A stretch of DNA of 29,194 nt from Alphaproteobacteria bacterium (lineage in GTDB: Bacteria; Pseudomonadota; Alphaproteobacteria; UBA8366): the NCBI GenBank assembly GCA_029861675.1, contig JAOTYV010000018.1:1-29194 (forward strand), written 5' to 3'. The notes under the pieces are model-generated. The model did not search any database. It was not told the origin of the DNA and saw nothing but the letters and a program-made list of their open reading frames with translations. Below are positions 1 through 9,732 of this stretch, in pieces. Positions within the stretch are counted from its first letter, which is position 1, and each line of letters begins with the position of its first letter. The translations under genes and the position numbers were made by a program.

Positions 1-858
1 GTGCTGGCTGAAGCGCAGAAACTCGGCGGAACCTGCGCCTTTATCGACGCCGAACATGCGCTCGACCCGTCTTATGCCAAGAAGCTCGGCGTCAATCTCG
101 ACGAACTCCTGATTTCGCAGCCGGATGCCGGCGAACAGGCGCTGGAAATCGCCGATACGCTGGTCCGGTCCGGCGCCATCGACGTGCTCGTCATCGACTC
201 GGTGGCTGCATTGGTGCCGCGGGCCGAGCTGGAAGGCGAAATGGGCGACAACCATGTCGGCCTGCACGCACGCCTGATGAGCCAGGCGATGCGCAAGCTG
301 ACGGGATCGATCAACCGGTCCAAGACCATGGTGATCTTCATCAACCAGATTCGCATGAAGATCGGCGTGATGTTCGGCAGCCCGGAGACCACGAGCGGCG
401 GCAACGCGCTGAAGTTCTATGCCAGCGTACGCCTCGATATCCGCCGGATCGGCCAGATCAAGGACCGTGACGATGTGATCGGCAACCAGACCCGGGTCAA
501 GGTGGTGAAGAACAAGGTGGCGCCGCCTTTCAAGGTGGTCGAATTCGATATCATTTACGGCGAAGGCATTTCCAAGACCGGCGAACTGCTCGATCTCGGG
601 GTCAATGCGGGCATCGTCGAAAAATCCGGCTCCTGGTTCTCCTGCGACGATCAGCGGATCGGTCAGGGGCGCGAAAACGCGAAGACTTTCCTCAAGGAAA
701 ATCCCGATTTGGCGACGAGCATCGAACGGCGCATTCGTGAAAACGCGGGGATCCTGTCGGAAGTCATGCTCGAAGGGCCGCTTGGCGACGAAGGTGAAGA
801 AAGTGACGATGCGGAAGGCCTCGGCGCGCCGGAAACGGACGTGGCGGGCAACGCCTAA
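1..858 (+). CDS. recA: RecA recombinase, 3' part (5' end outside window)
   Basis: RecA is the ATP-dependent DNA strand-exchange protein of homologous recombination and the co-protease of the SOS response. About 285 residues are present. The first codon (gtg) is internal: by comparison with E. coli RecA roughly 80 N-terminal residues, including the Walker A loop, lie upstream of the window. Seen here are the [11 protein letters not shown] segment, Walker [13 protein letters not shown] (fragment residues 62-73), the L2 region [14 protein letters not shown] followed by [17 protein letters not shown], and the VKVVKNK segment. The C-terminal tail is acidic ([11 protein letters not shown]), as in other RecA proteins, where it modulates activity. 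An intrinsic terminator follows 27 bases after the stop, so recA is transcribed apart from alaS. The family call is certain. Confidence 0.98.
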   Translation: MLAEAQKLGGTCAFIDAEHALDPSYAKKLGVNLDELLISQPDAGEQALEIADTLVRSGAIDVLVIDSVAALVPRAELEGEMGDNHVGLHARLMSQAMRKLTGSINRSKTMVIFINQIRMKIGVMFGSPETTSGGNALKFYASVRLDIRRIGQIKDRDDVIGNQTRVKVVKNKVAPPFKVVEFDIIYGEGISKTGELLDLGVNAGIVEKSGSWFSCDDQRIGQGRENAKTFLKENPDLATSIERRIRENAGILSEVMLEGPLGDEGEESDDAEGLGAPETDVAGNA

Positions 859-884
859 AAACGACCTCCCACTGGCAAACTCTC

Positions 885-913
885 GCGGCGCCGGCCCCTC
901 CGGCGCCGCTTTT
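885..913 (+). terminator. Intrinsic terminator of recA
   Basis: A perfect 10-bp GC stem, GCGGCGCCGG (885-894) with CCGGCGCCGC (900-909), a five-base loop and a TTTT run (910-913). It begins 27 bases after the recA stop. This is directly visible; termination itself is inferred. Confidence 0.85.
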
Positions 914-1047
914 GTGCGCGCGGGCGGGTCCGGGCCGTGCCGTGCGCCGGTCGCTGGACAGGGTGCAAAGGGCGCGGTACAACCGCGAACCGGCTTCGAC
1001 GGGGAAATTATAAGGATTCCGCGCGTTTCAAGCGGCGGCCGCATGCC

Positions 1048-3708
<2,661 letters not shown>

Positions 3709-3750
3709 GCGGACAGGACCAGCCTGGAAAGGCGGCATGCCGGCGGCACC

Positions 3751-3779
3751 TTGATTGTCCGCCGTTCGGGCCGTAAATT
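3751..3779 (+). promoter_or_regulatory. Candidate promoter for the MoxR/VWA genes
   Basis: TTGATT (3751-3756) and TAAATT (3774-3779) are separated by 17 bases, each matching four of six sigma-70-type consensus positions. The -10 ends 46 bases before the ATG at 3826. Position and spacing are seen; activity is inferred. Confidence 0.5.
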
Positions 3780-3825
3780 GCGCCGCATCGCACACCCCTT
3801 CCGCTGACCACAATCAGGACATTTC

Positions 3826-4677
3826 ATGCGCTTCGAAGGTACTGATAGCTATGTCGCGACCGAGGATCTGATGATCGCGGTCAACGCGGCGATAGCGCTC
3901 GAGCGGCCGTTGTTGATCAAGGGCGAGCCGGGCACCGGCAAGACGATCTTGGCTCATGAGATTTCCAAGGCGCTCGACGCGCCGTTGATCGAGTGGCACG
4001 TCAAATCGACCACCAAGGCGCAGCACGGGCTGTATGAATATGACGCGGTCAAGCGGCTGCGCGACAGTCAGCTCGGTGATGAGCGGGTGCACGATATCGC
4101 CAACTACATCGTGCGCGGCAAGCTCTGGGAGTCCTTCACGGCGGACAAGCGCCCGGTTCTGCTGATCGACGAAATCGACAAGGCCGACATCGAGTTTCCC
4201 AACGATCTGCTGCTCGAAATCGACCGCATGGAATTCTACGTCTATGAGACGCAGGAGCAGGTCAAGGCCGAGCAGCGGCCGATCGTCATCATCACGTCGA
4301 ACAATGAAAAAGAGTTGCCGGACGCTTTTCTGCGCCGCTGTTTCTTCCACTACATTTCATTTCCGGATCACGACACGATGGATGAAATCGTGCGCGTCCA
4401 TTATCCCGATATTCAGCAAATGCTGATCCGCGAAGCGTTCAAAGTCTTTTTCGACATTCGCGAAGTGCCCGGCTTGAAAAAGCGGCCCTCGACCTCGGAG
4501 CTGCTCGATTGGTTGAAGCTCCTGATGATCGAGGATATCCCGCCCGAGGCGTTGCGCAGCAACGATCCCAGTACGCTGATCCCGCCGCTCTATGGTGCGT
4601 TGCTCAAGAACGAGCAGGACGTACAATTGCTGGAACGGCTGGCCTTCATGTCACGGCGCGAACGCAGCGGCGGATAA
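3826..4677 (+). CDS. MoxR-family AAA+ ATPase
   Basis: MoxR proteins are AAA+ ATPases that act as chaperones, typically with a von Willebrand A partner, to insert metals or mature enzyme complexes. The 283-residue protein has Walker A GEPGTGKT (33-40), Walker B PVLLIDEID (110-118), a sensor-1 ITSNNEKELP segment (156-165) and arginine-finger candidates R170/R171 (FLRRCFF). AGGA at 3816-3819 is six bases before the ATG. The VWA gene follows after 27 bases, the standard MoxR-VWA pairing. In CO-dehydrogenase clusters this pair is CoxD/CoxE, but no molybdoenzyme genes are nearby, so the client here is unknown. Confidence 0.93.
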   Translation: MRFEGTDSYVATEDLMIAVNAAIALERPLLIKGEPGTGKTILAHEISKALDAPLIEWHVKSTTKAQHGLYEYDAVKRLRDSQLGDERVHDIANYIVRGKLWESFTADKRPVLLIDEIDKADIEFPNDLLLEIDRMEFYVYETQEQVKAEQRPIVIITSNNEKELPDAFLRRCFFHYISFPDHDTMDEIVRVHYPDIQQMLIREAFKVFFDIREVPGLKKRPSTSELLDWLKLLMIEDIPPEALRSNDPSTLIPPLYGALLKNEQDVQLLERLAFMSRRERSGG

Positions 4678-4704
4678 GCCAACCGCCCGGCGGAGGAATG
4701 GCCG

Positions 4705-5883
4705 ATGTTCTTTAACTTCTTCACCGAATTGCGTCAGGCCGGCGTGCCCGTTTCCATCAAGGAATACCTGATGTTGATGGGCGCGATGGAGAAGGGCGTC
4801 GCCGACTACAACATCGATAATTTCTATTACCTCAGCCGTTCGGCCCTGGTGAAGGATGAACGCCATCTCGACCGGTTCGATCAGGTCTTCGGCCACATCT
4901 TCAAGGGGCTGGAGCGCAGCGACGAAGACACCGTTGCCGAAATTCCCGAAGAATGGCTGAAGAAACTGGCCGAGTTGTATCTCAGCGAGGAAGAGAAGAA
5001 GGAGATCGAAGCGCTCGGCGGTTGGGAAAAATTGATGGAGACGCTGAAGAAGCGGCTCGAGGAACAGCAGAAGCGCCATCAGGGCGGCAACAAATGGATC
5101 GGCACCGCCGGGAAGTCGCCCTTCGGCGCCTATGGCTACAATCCCGAGGGCGTGCGGATCGGCCAAAAGGAATCGCGCAATCGCCGGGCCGTCAAAGTCT
5201 GGGACCGGCGGGAATACAAGAACCTCGACGACCGCGTCGAGATCGGCACCCGCAACATCAAGGTGGCGCTGCGCCGGTTGCGCAAGTTCATCCGCCAGGG
5301 TCTGCCGACCGAATTGGACATGCCCGACACGATCCGGTCGACCGCCAATAATGCGGGCTATCTCGATATCAAGATGGTGCCGGAGCGGCGCAACACGGTG
5401 AAGGTCCTGCTGTTTCTCGACGCCGGCGGGTCGATGGACGATCACGTCAAGGTGTGCGAGGAGCTGTTTTCCGCGGCCCGCAGCGAATTCAAGCATATGG
5501 AGTTCTTCTACTTCCACAATTGTCTTTACGAGCGGGTCTGGAAGGACAATCGCCGGCGCCATACGGAAAAGATCGATACCTGGGAGGTGCTCCGCACCTA
5601 TCCCGCCGACTACAAGGTTATCTTCGTCGGTGATGCGACGATGAGCCCCTATGAAATCGTCTATCCGGGCGGCAGCGTCGAACATTGGAATGAAGAGGCA
5701 GGGAATGTCTGGATGGAGCGCGTGCTGAGTCTTTACCAGCGCGCGATCTGGCTCAATCCGCAGCCGCGCGAAGTGTGGGATTATTATGAGTCGCTGCGGG
5801 TTATGAAGACGGTCATGGGGGACCGCATGTTTCCGCTCACCCTCGAAGGCCTCGATGAAGGCATGCGGGAACTGGCGCGATAG
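4705..5883 (+). CDS. VWA-domain protein, CoxE-like
   Basis: Probable partner of the preceding MoxR ATPase. The 392-residue protein has an N-terminal helical region (FTELRQAGVPVSIKEYLML), a charged coiled-coil-prone stretch at about 95-125 (EEEKKEIEALGGWEKLMETL), and a C-terminal VWA domain. The MIDAS motif reads DAGGSMDDH (D239, G241, S243), the D-x-G-x-S variant usual in this subgroup rather than D-x-S-x-S. A second candidate metal-site acidic residue is D310 in FVGDATMSP. GGAGG (4692-4696) lies eight bases before the ATG. There is no signal peptide or membrane segment, so it should be cytoplasmic. A 412-residue antisense frame over this gene is a codon-bias shadow. Confidence 0.92.
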   Translation: MFFNFFTELRQAGVPVSIKEYLMLMGAMEKGVADYNIDNFYYLSRSALVKDERHLDRFDQVFGHIFKGLERSDEDTVAEIPEEWLKKLAELYLSEEEKKEIEALGGWEKLMETLKKRLEEQQKRHQGGNKWIGTAGKSPFGAYGYNPEGVRIGQKESRNRRAVKVWDRREYKNLDDRVEIGTRNIKVALRRLRKFIRQGLPTELDMPDTIRSTANNAGYLDIKMVPERRNTVKVLLFLDAGGSMDDHVKVCEELFSAARSEFKHMEFFYFHNCLYERVWKDNRRRHTEKIDTWEVLRTYPADYKVIFVGDATMSPYEIVYPGGSVEHWNEEAGNVWMERVLSLYQRAIWLNPQPREVWDYYESLRVMKTVMGDRMFPLTLEGLDEGMRELAR

Positions 5884-5939
5884 GCGCATCCGGCCGACGG
5901 GGCTTCCGTCCGGCGCCGCGTAGTGCGATAAACCGAATC

Positions 5940-6317
5940 ATGGTTCGACACATCTTTGTAGCGGGATTGCTCGCCGTAATCCTGGCGGGCTGCGGCTTGG
6001 CCCGGAATTTCGCGGGCGAGCCGGTGAAAACCTCGCTGCCACAAAATTTCAAGGGCAAGCTCGGCGCGACGTCGGTCGCGGTATGCTACGTCGATGGGGA
6101 CCCCAGGGCGCCGGAGGTTGTCACCGCGGTGCGTGAGCTTTGCAAGGAGCCGGGATCGACGGTCTCCTTTCACTCAAGTGATCTTATCTTCAACGATTGT
6201 CCGTTTATGAAGAAACGCCGCGCGGTCTATTTCTGCACCGCCCCGGCGCTGACCCCAGGCCAGGTCGCACCATCCGGGAATAAAAAGGGCCCGCCGAAGG
6301 CGAGCCCTTTCCGATAA
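5940..6317 (+). CDS. Small putative lipoprotein
   Basis: A 125-residue protein with a short basic N-terminus, a hydrophobic segment (IFVAGLLAVILAG) and a lipobox LAGC (C18), so it is probably lipid-anchored after signal peptidase II cleavage. The mature part has four more cysteines (C49, C68, C87, C99), which could form disulfides in the periplasm. I do not recognise a family. The last 12 or so codons run through a stem-loop that better serves as the terminator of the convergent minus-strand gene, giving a low-complexity tail (GNKKGPPKASPFR). It starts 56 bases after the VWA gene and could be read with it. No strong ribosome-binding site is seen. Confidence 0.65.
   Translation: MVRHIFVAGLLAVILAGCGLARNFAGEPVKTSLPQNFKGKLGATSVAVCYVDGDPRAPEVVTAVRELCKEPGSTVSFHSSDLIFNDCPFMKKRRAVYFCTAPALTPGQVAPSGNKKGPPKASPFR
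6282..6310 (-). terminator. Intrinsic terminator of the 456-residue gene
   Basis: On the minus strand AAAGGGC and GCCCTTT arms (6284-6290 with 6304-6310) enclose an inner CGCC/GGCG stem and are followed by a run of five T. It lies 27 bases past the minus-strand stop. On the plus strand only TTT follows the stem, so the minus direction is favoured. Confidence 0.75.
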
Positions 6318-6336
6318 TTCGCGCTACCGGTTCCGG

Positions 6337-7707
6337 TTAGGCCCCCCAGGGCTTAATGGCCGCCTTCAGGGCCTTGTACCCTTCGATGAAGCCCGGGCGA
6401 TCCCTGCCGTAAATTTCGTCGAATTTGGCAAGCGCCGCATCGAGCCAGGCGCGCAGTTCCTTGTTGTCCGGGTTCGCGTCGAGATAGGCGTCGCGGATCA
6501 GCACGAAGTGGATGCGCGGATCGTACGGCCGCTTGGTTCCCCCCATCGACTCGTCGCCATCGAGCAGCCGCAGCAGCATGGCGTCGGCCGAACCGAGGGT
6601 CTGTTCGTGAATCGGCGGTCCCGACATACGGTGCATGACCGATGTCATGTCCCGTCCATTGCCGGTGGTATACCCCATGTCGTTCCAGAGGTCGCCTGCC
6701 TTGTCGCCGACACCGAGATGGTCGGCGACTTTCTGCCCGAACGACCGCAGCGGATCGGAGACGTCCGCCATCAAGTCCGTAAGGCGGTCGCCGTCGAGGT
6801 CGGTCGCCAGCACGATACAGTCCTGCTTTTCGATCAGGTCCCAAAGCAACAGGCCGAAATTCGTGTCGGAGATGTGCTGCTCGATCCGGCCGCCCCAATT
6901 TTCCATGCCGTCCTTGAAGTCGGAGGGCAGCAAGGCGACGATGCGATCCACCGCTTCCCGGTGTTCGACATAGCCGTCCACCGCGTATTTGCGGCCGACT
7001 TCGAACTTGGTTCCCTGGAGCATCCAGGAATGGATCCCGGCATTGATGCCGTCTTCCATGGCCTGGGTCGGCTTCATGGCGACGCGGCCGAGTTTGCCCG
7101 TCTCATGCACCATCTTGAGGAATAGGCGGTTGGCATAGGCCATCTGAATGCCCGGCGTGTTCATTTCAGAGTGGATATTGCCGGTTTTCGCGTCGACGCT
7201 GAATTTCGCCCTGTCCTGCGAATAGGGCAGGCACGGCATGCAGCGGACACACGTTATCGGGCCATAGGGCCGGACGTTGCAGAACACACCGGCCTGGGTG
7301 CGCAACGGCGCATTGGCCGATTTGCCCATGACGACGACCTTGCCGCCCTTGCCGTCGTTGACATAGGCATCGCCGGCGGTCGACCACTTGATCGACGTGC
7401 ACGGCATGTTGCCGAACCAGGCCAGCGACGCGAGTTTGGTGTCGTGCCGGTATTGCGACCACATCGGCACGCCGTAGTAGGGAAGGCCGAGGATGTCGAT
7501 CGCCGCGATGGTGCCGAGCAGCGCATACGCGTCGGTGAGCGAATGGGCGACCGGATTGACGGTGCCGTCGTGGTTTCCGCCCTTCCAGACGACGGCGTCC
7601 GGATAGCCGTCGGGCCGCACATCGGTGGGCTCGAAAAGGCCGGACAGGAGTCCGAACAGGTCACCGCCTTCGGACTCGGTTCGTGCGATGGACATCAGAT
7701 CGATCAT
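6337..7707 (-). CDS. Uncharacterised protein with a four-cysteine cluster
   Basis: I do not recognise this 456-residue protein. It has no signal peptide and no clear membrane helix, so it should be soluble. Two motifs stand out. C143-x9-C153-x2-C156-x2-C159 (VFCNVRPYGPITCVRCMPC) could hold a metal or Fe-S cluster. ATDLDGDRLTD (D303, D305, D307, D311) has the D-x-D-x-D-x3-D spacing of calcium-binding loops. C103 and C297 are isolated. On the mRNA strand AGGAAG lies about eight to ten bases before the ATG at 7707. It has its own terminator at 6282-6310. The upstream minus-strand gene ends 282 bases away, so it is probably a separate unit. The length and normal codon pattern indicate a real gene; function is unknown. 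Confidence 0.85.
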   Translation of the reverse strand: MIDLMSIARTESEGGDLFGLLSGLFEPTDVRPDGYPDAVVWKGGNHDGTVNPVAHSLTDAYALLGTIAAIDILGLPYYGVPMWSQYRHDTKLASLAWFGNMPCTSIKWSTAGDAYVNDGKGGKVVVMGKSANAPLRTQAGVFCNVRPYGPITCVRCMPCLPYSQDRAKFSVDAKTGNIHSEMNTPGIQMAYANRLFLKMVHETGKLGRVAMKPTQAMEDGINAGIHSWMLQGTKFEVGRKYAVDGYVEHREAVDRIVALLPSDFKDGMENWGGRIEQHISDTNFGLLLWDLIEKQDCIVLATDLDGDRLTDLMADVSDPLRSFGQKVADHLGVGDKAGDLWNDMGYTTGNGRDMTSVMHRMSGPPIHEQTLGSADAMLLRLLDGDESMGGTKRPYDPRIHFVLIRDAYLDANPDNKELRAWLDAALAKFDEIYGRDRPGFIEGYKALKAAIKPWGA

Positions 7708-7939
7708 GTAGGCTTCTTCCTATTGGGGTTGGTACGACGATGCGGATATTCGAATGCGGGGACCGCCGGTGCGGCCGAGCGATGCAGTGTTTCCGCCCCG
7801 CTGCGGAGTGCCCAATCGTCGCATTTTTCCTGCAAACACGAAAGTGCGGACAGCCGCATTCCTGTTGTCAGGTGATTGGCGTTCAGGCGGTGCGGCGAAC
7901 TGAATGTCTCCACAATAGACTGCGACGGCACGCCAGCGG

Positions 7940-7980
7940 GCGCACAATAGCATTGTTGCGCGGACAGGCAAGGTGTCCGC
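7940..7980. other. Two adjacent stem-loops after the LOG-family gene
   Basis: First hairpin: GCGCACAAT (7940-7948) with ATTGTTGCGC (7952-7961), one bulged T. Second hairpin: GCGGACA (7960-7966) with TGTCCGC (7974-7980), seven-base loop. They sit just past the minus-strand LOG stop and have no T-run, so they may protect or end that transcript. The rest of the 7708-7989 gap holds no supported gene and probably carries the promoter of the 456-residue protein. Confidence 0.4.
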
Positions 7981-7989
7981 AGATAGACG

Positions 7990-8574
7990 TTAAAGCCACT
8001 TTGTTTCAACTGGTTGCGTCGATGCCGGCATGGCTCGCAGGGCGGGTAGAACCTCATCCGCCTCGGCAACGCTGCGGACCAGCTCGCTTTGATCGGGATG
8101 CATGTATTTCCCGTCCACCGCGGCCTGCAGCATCGCCTTGAGCGGCGCCCAATAGCCATCCTGGTCGAGCAGGACGATCGGCTTATCGTGCAGGCCGAGT
8201 TGACGCCATGTGATGATTTCGAAGGCCTCGTCGAGGGTGCCGAGGCCGCCGGGCAGGATTGCGAAGCCGTCCGCCAGCTCCGCCATCTTCTCTTTGCGGC
8301 TGTGCATGGAGTCGGTGACGATCATTTCCGAGCATCCCGTATGGGCCAGTTCCAGGTCGCGCAGAAAGCTCGGAATAACGCCGATAACCTTGCCGCCCGC
8401 CGCCAACGCGCCGTCGGCCGCGTCGCCCATCAAGCCGATATGGCCGCCGCCGAAGATCAGGGTGACGCCGTTTTCGGCCAGCAATCCGCCGAACCGCCGC
8501 GCCGCGGCGCGGTGCGTTTTCGGCCCCTGCGAAGAAGAGCCGCAATAGATGCATACGGATCGGATCGTGGACAT
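7990..8574 (-). CDS. LOG-family (TIGR00730) nucleotide phosphoribohydrolase
   Basis: Proteins of this Rossmann-fold family hydrolyse nucleoside 5'-monophosphates, releasing the base; plant LOG enzymes activate cytokinins and bacterial members act on AMP or cytokinin nucleotides. The 194-residue protein has the N-terminal VCIYCGSSSQG, a nucleotide-binding FGGGHIGLMG (41-50), the signature RKEKM (93-97) and PGGLGTLDE (108-116), which together form the phosphate-binding and catalytic site. Length is typical. The ATG at 8574 gives the family N-terminus. It is divergent from the dioxygenase gene at 8811 across a 236-base region with repeats. Substrate specificity cannot be read from sequence. Confidence 0.93.
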   Translation of the reverse strand: MSTIRSVCIYCGSSSQGPKTHRAAARRFGGLLAENGVTLIFGGGHIGLMGDAADGALAAGGKVIGVIPSFLRDLELAHTGCSEMIVTDSMHSRKEKMAELADGFAILPGGLGTLDEAFEIITWRQLGLHDKPIVLLDQDGYWAPLKAMLQAAVDGKYMHPDQSELVRSVAEADEVLPALRAMPASTQPVETKWL

Positions 8575-8587
8575 CGCACCCGCCTGA

Positions 8588-8653
8588 TTTCAAGAAACAG
8601 GGACAGTAGGAGGGGCGTCTTGGAATGGCAAGAAGTCTCGTTTCAAGAAACAG
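8588..8653. repeat. 13-nt direct repeat, two copies, in a divergent intergenic region
   Basis: TTTCAAGAAACAG occurs at 8588-8600 and exactly again at 8641-8653, start to start 53 bases. Each copy contains the near-palindrome TTTCAAGAAA. The spacing of about five helical turns would put both copies on one face of the DNA, as expected for paired operator sites between the LOG gene and the dioxygenase gene. The copies are seen; the regulatory role is inferred. Confidence 0.6.
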
Positions 8654-8722
8654 CGGCCGGCCGGGCAGGTTCTTCTGCCTGGTCGGTTTTGCCCCGGGGA
8701 TCGGCACCCTACCCCCGGCATG

Positions 8723-8794
8723 GATTATGATGATAAGCTCGGTAATTGGTCGCAGGAATTACGGTACGAAGACCGGCATGCCACCATCATAATC
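8723..8794 (+). promoter_or_regulatory. 10-bp inverted repeat before the first dioxygenase gene
   Basis: GATTATGATG (8723-8732) is the exact reverse complement of CATCATAATC (8785-8794). The right arm ends two bases before the GAGGTGA ribosome-binding sequence (8797-8803) of the gene at 8811. An 8-bp palindrome GGCATGCC (8776-8783) sits inside. It could be a long-range leader hairpin or two half-sites for a regulator. Confidence 0.5.
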
Positions 8795-8810
8795 GCGAGG
8801 TGAGAGAATT

Positions 8811-9680
8811 ATGAGTATGGTCGCTGAAAAACAGACGATGAAAATCAGCAAGATCAAGGAGCATATCGGCGCCGAGGTGACCGGTATCGATCTGCGCGAT
8901 CCCATCGACGAGGAAACCCGTCAGCGGATCTATGACGCCCTGGTCGATAATGTCGCCCTGGTGATCCGCGATCAGAACTTTACCGCCGCGGACTTCCAGG
9001 CCGCGGCCAGCCTGTTCGGCGAGCTGATGGAAGATCAGAACCGCCTCTACCTTGCGCCCGGCCTGCCGCTGGTGAGCGTGCTGTCGAACCGCCACAAGGA
9101 CAGCAAGGGAAATCAGGCGAAGGTGCAGAAGAACGCCACCTGGCACACCGACCATACCAATCAGGAATTTCCGCCGAAATTCACCTCGCTGTATCCGGTG
9201 GAACTGCCGGACAGCGGCGGCGGCACATCGGTCTGCAACATGCGCGACGCCTATGAAGCGCTGCCGGAAGATCTTCGGCAGCGAATTACCGGGATGAAGA
9301 CGGCCAATACGCTGATCAGCAGCGCGCGCGCCGCCATCGGCAACCCCGACATCCTTCGCACCCAGCAGGAAATGGAGGCCGACTTCACGATCCAGCCGCT
9401 GGTGCGGACCCATCCGGAGCGCGGCACCAAGGCGATCTGGTTCCACACGGGCAAAACCGAGAAAATCCTCGGAATGGAGCCGGTCGAAACGCAGGAATTC
9501 CTGGCCGAGCTGCTGGAAACAGCGATCCGCCCGGAATTCGTCTATGTGCATGAATGGAAGCTGGGCGATATGCTGATCGTCGACAATCGATCGGCGATGC
9601 ATCGGGCCGGCTTCGACTATGACCCGAACCAGCACCGCATGCTCTATCGCGCTCTCGTCCGGGGCGAACGGCCGCATTAA
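8811..9680 (+). CDS. TauD/TfdA-family 2-oxoglutarate/Fe(II) dioxygenase (first copy)
   Basis: This family hydroxylates small molecules such as taurine, alkyl sulfonates, 2,4-D or carnitine precursors, consuming O2 and 2-oxoglutarate. The 289-residue protein has the iron-binding WHTDHT (H112, D114), the distal histidine in DNRSAMHRA (H264) and a downstream arginine for 2-oxoglutarate (R276 or R280 in HRMLYRALVRG). GAGGTGA (8797-8803) is seven bases before the ATG. The cysteine-synthase-like gene follows after 52 bases, probably co-transcribed. TauD would release sulfite from a sulfonate, which would fit a sulfur-assimilation partner, but the substrate is not determined. It is only distantly similar to the second copy at 16195. 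Confidence 0.92.
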   Translation: MSMVAEKQTMKISKIKEHIGAEVTGIDLRDPIDEETRQRIYDALVDNVALVIRDQNFTAADFQAAASLFGELMEDQNRLYLAPGLPLVSVLSNRHKDSKGNQAKVQKNATWHTDHTNQEFPPKFTSLYPVELPDSGGGTSVCNMRDAYEALPEDLRQRITGMKTANTLISSARAAIGNPDILRTQQEMEADFTIQPLVRTHPERGTKAIWFHTGKTEKILGMEPVETQEFLAELLETAIRPEFVYVHEWKLGDMLIVDNRSAMHRAGFDYDPNQHRMLYRALVRGERPH

Positions 9681-9732
9681 GTCCGGTTGGCACTGCCGCG
9701 GGTTGAAATCACAACAATAAGGGGGAACCGCC

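Noticed and set aside
4651..5889. Antisense open frame of 412 residues covering the VWA gene
   Set aside because: Covers almost exactly the VWA gene, has low-complexity composition and no recognisable motif; codon bias explains it.
5890..5915. Imperfect stem after the VWA gene
   Set aside because: Five pairs plus a bulge and no T-run; the lipoprotein gene follows closely.
7720..7971. Small minus-strand frame in the gap between the LOG and 456-residue genes
   Set aside because: Arg/Ala-rich sequence without a family pattern, lying over hairpins and the probable promoter of the next gene.
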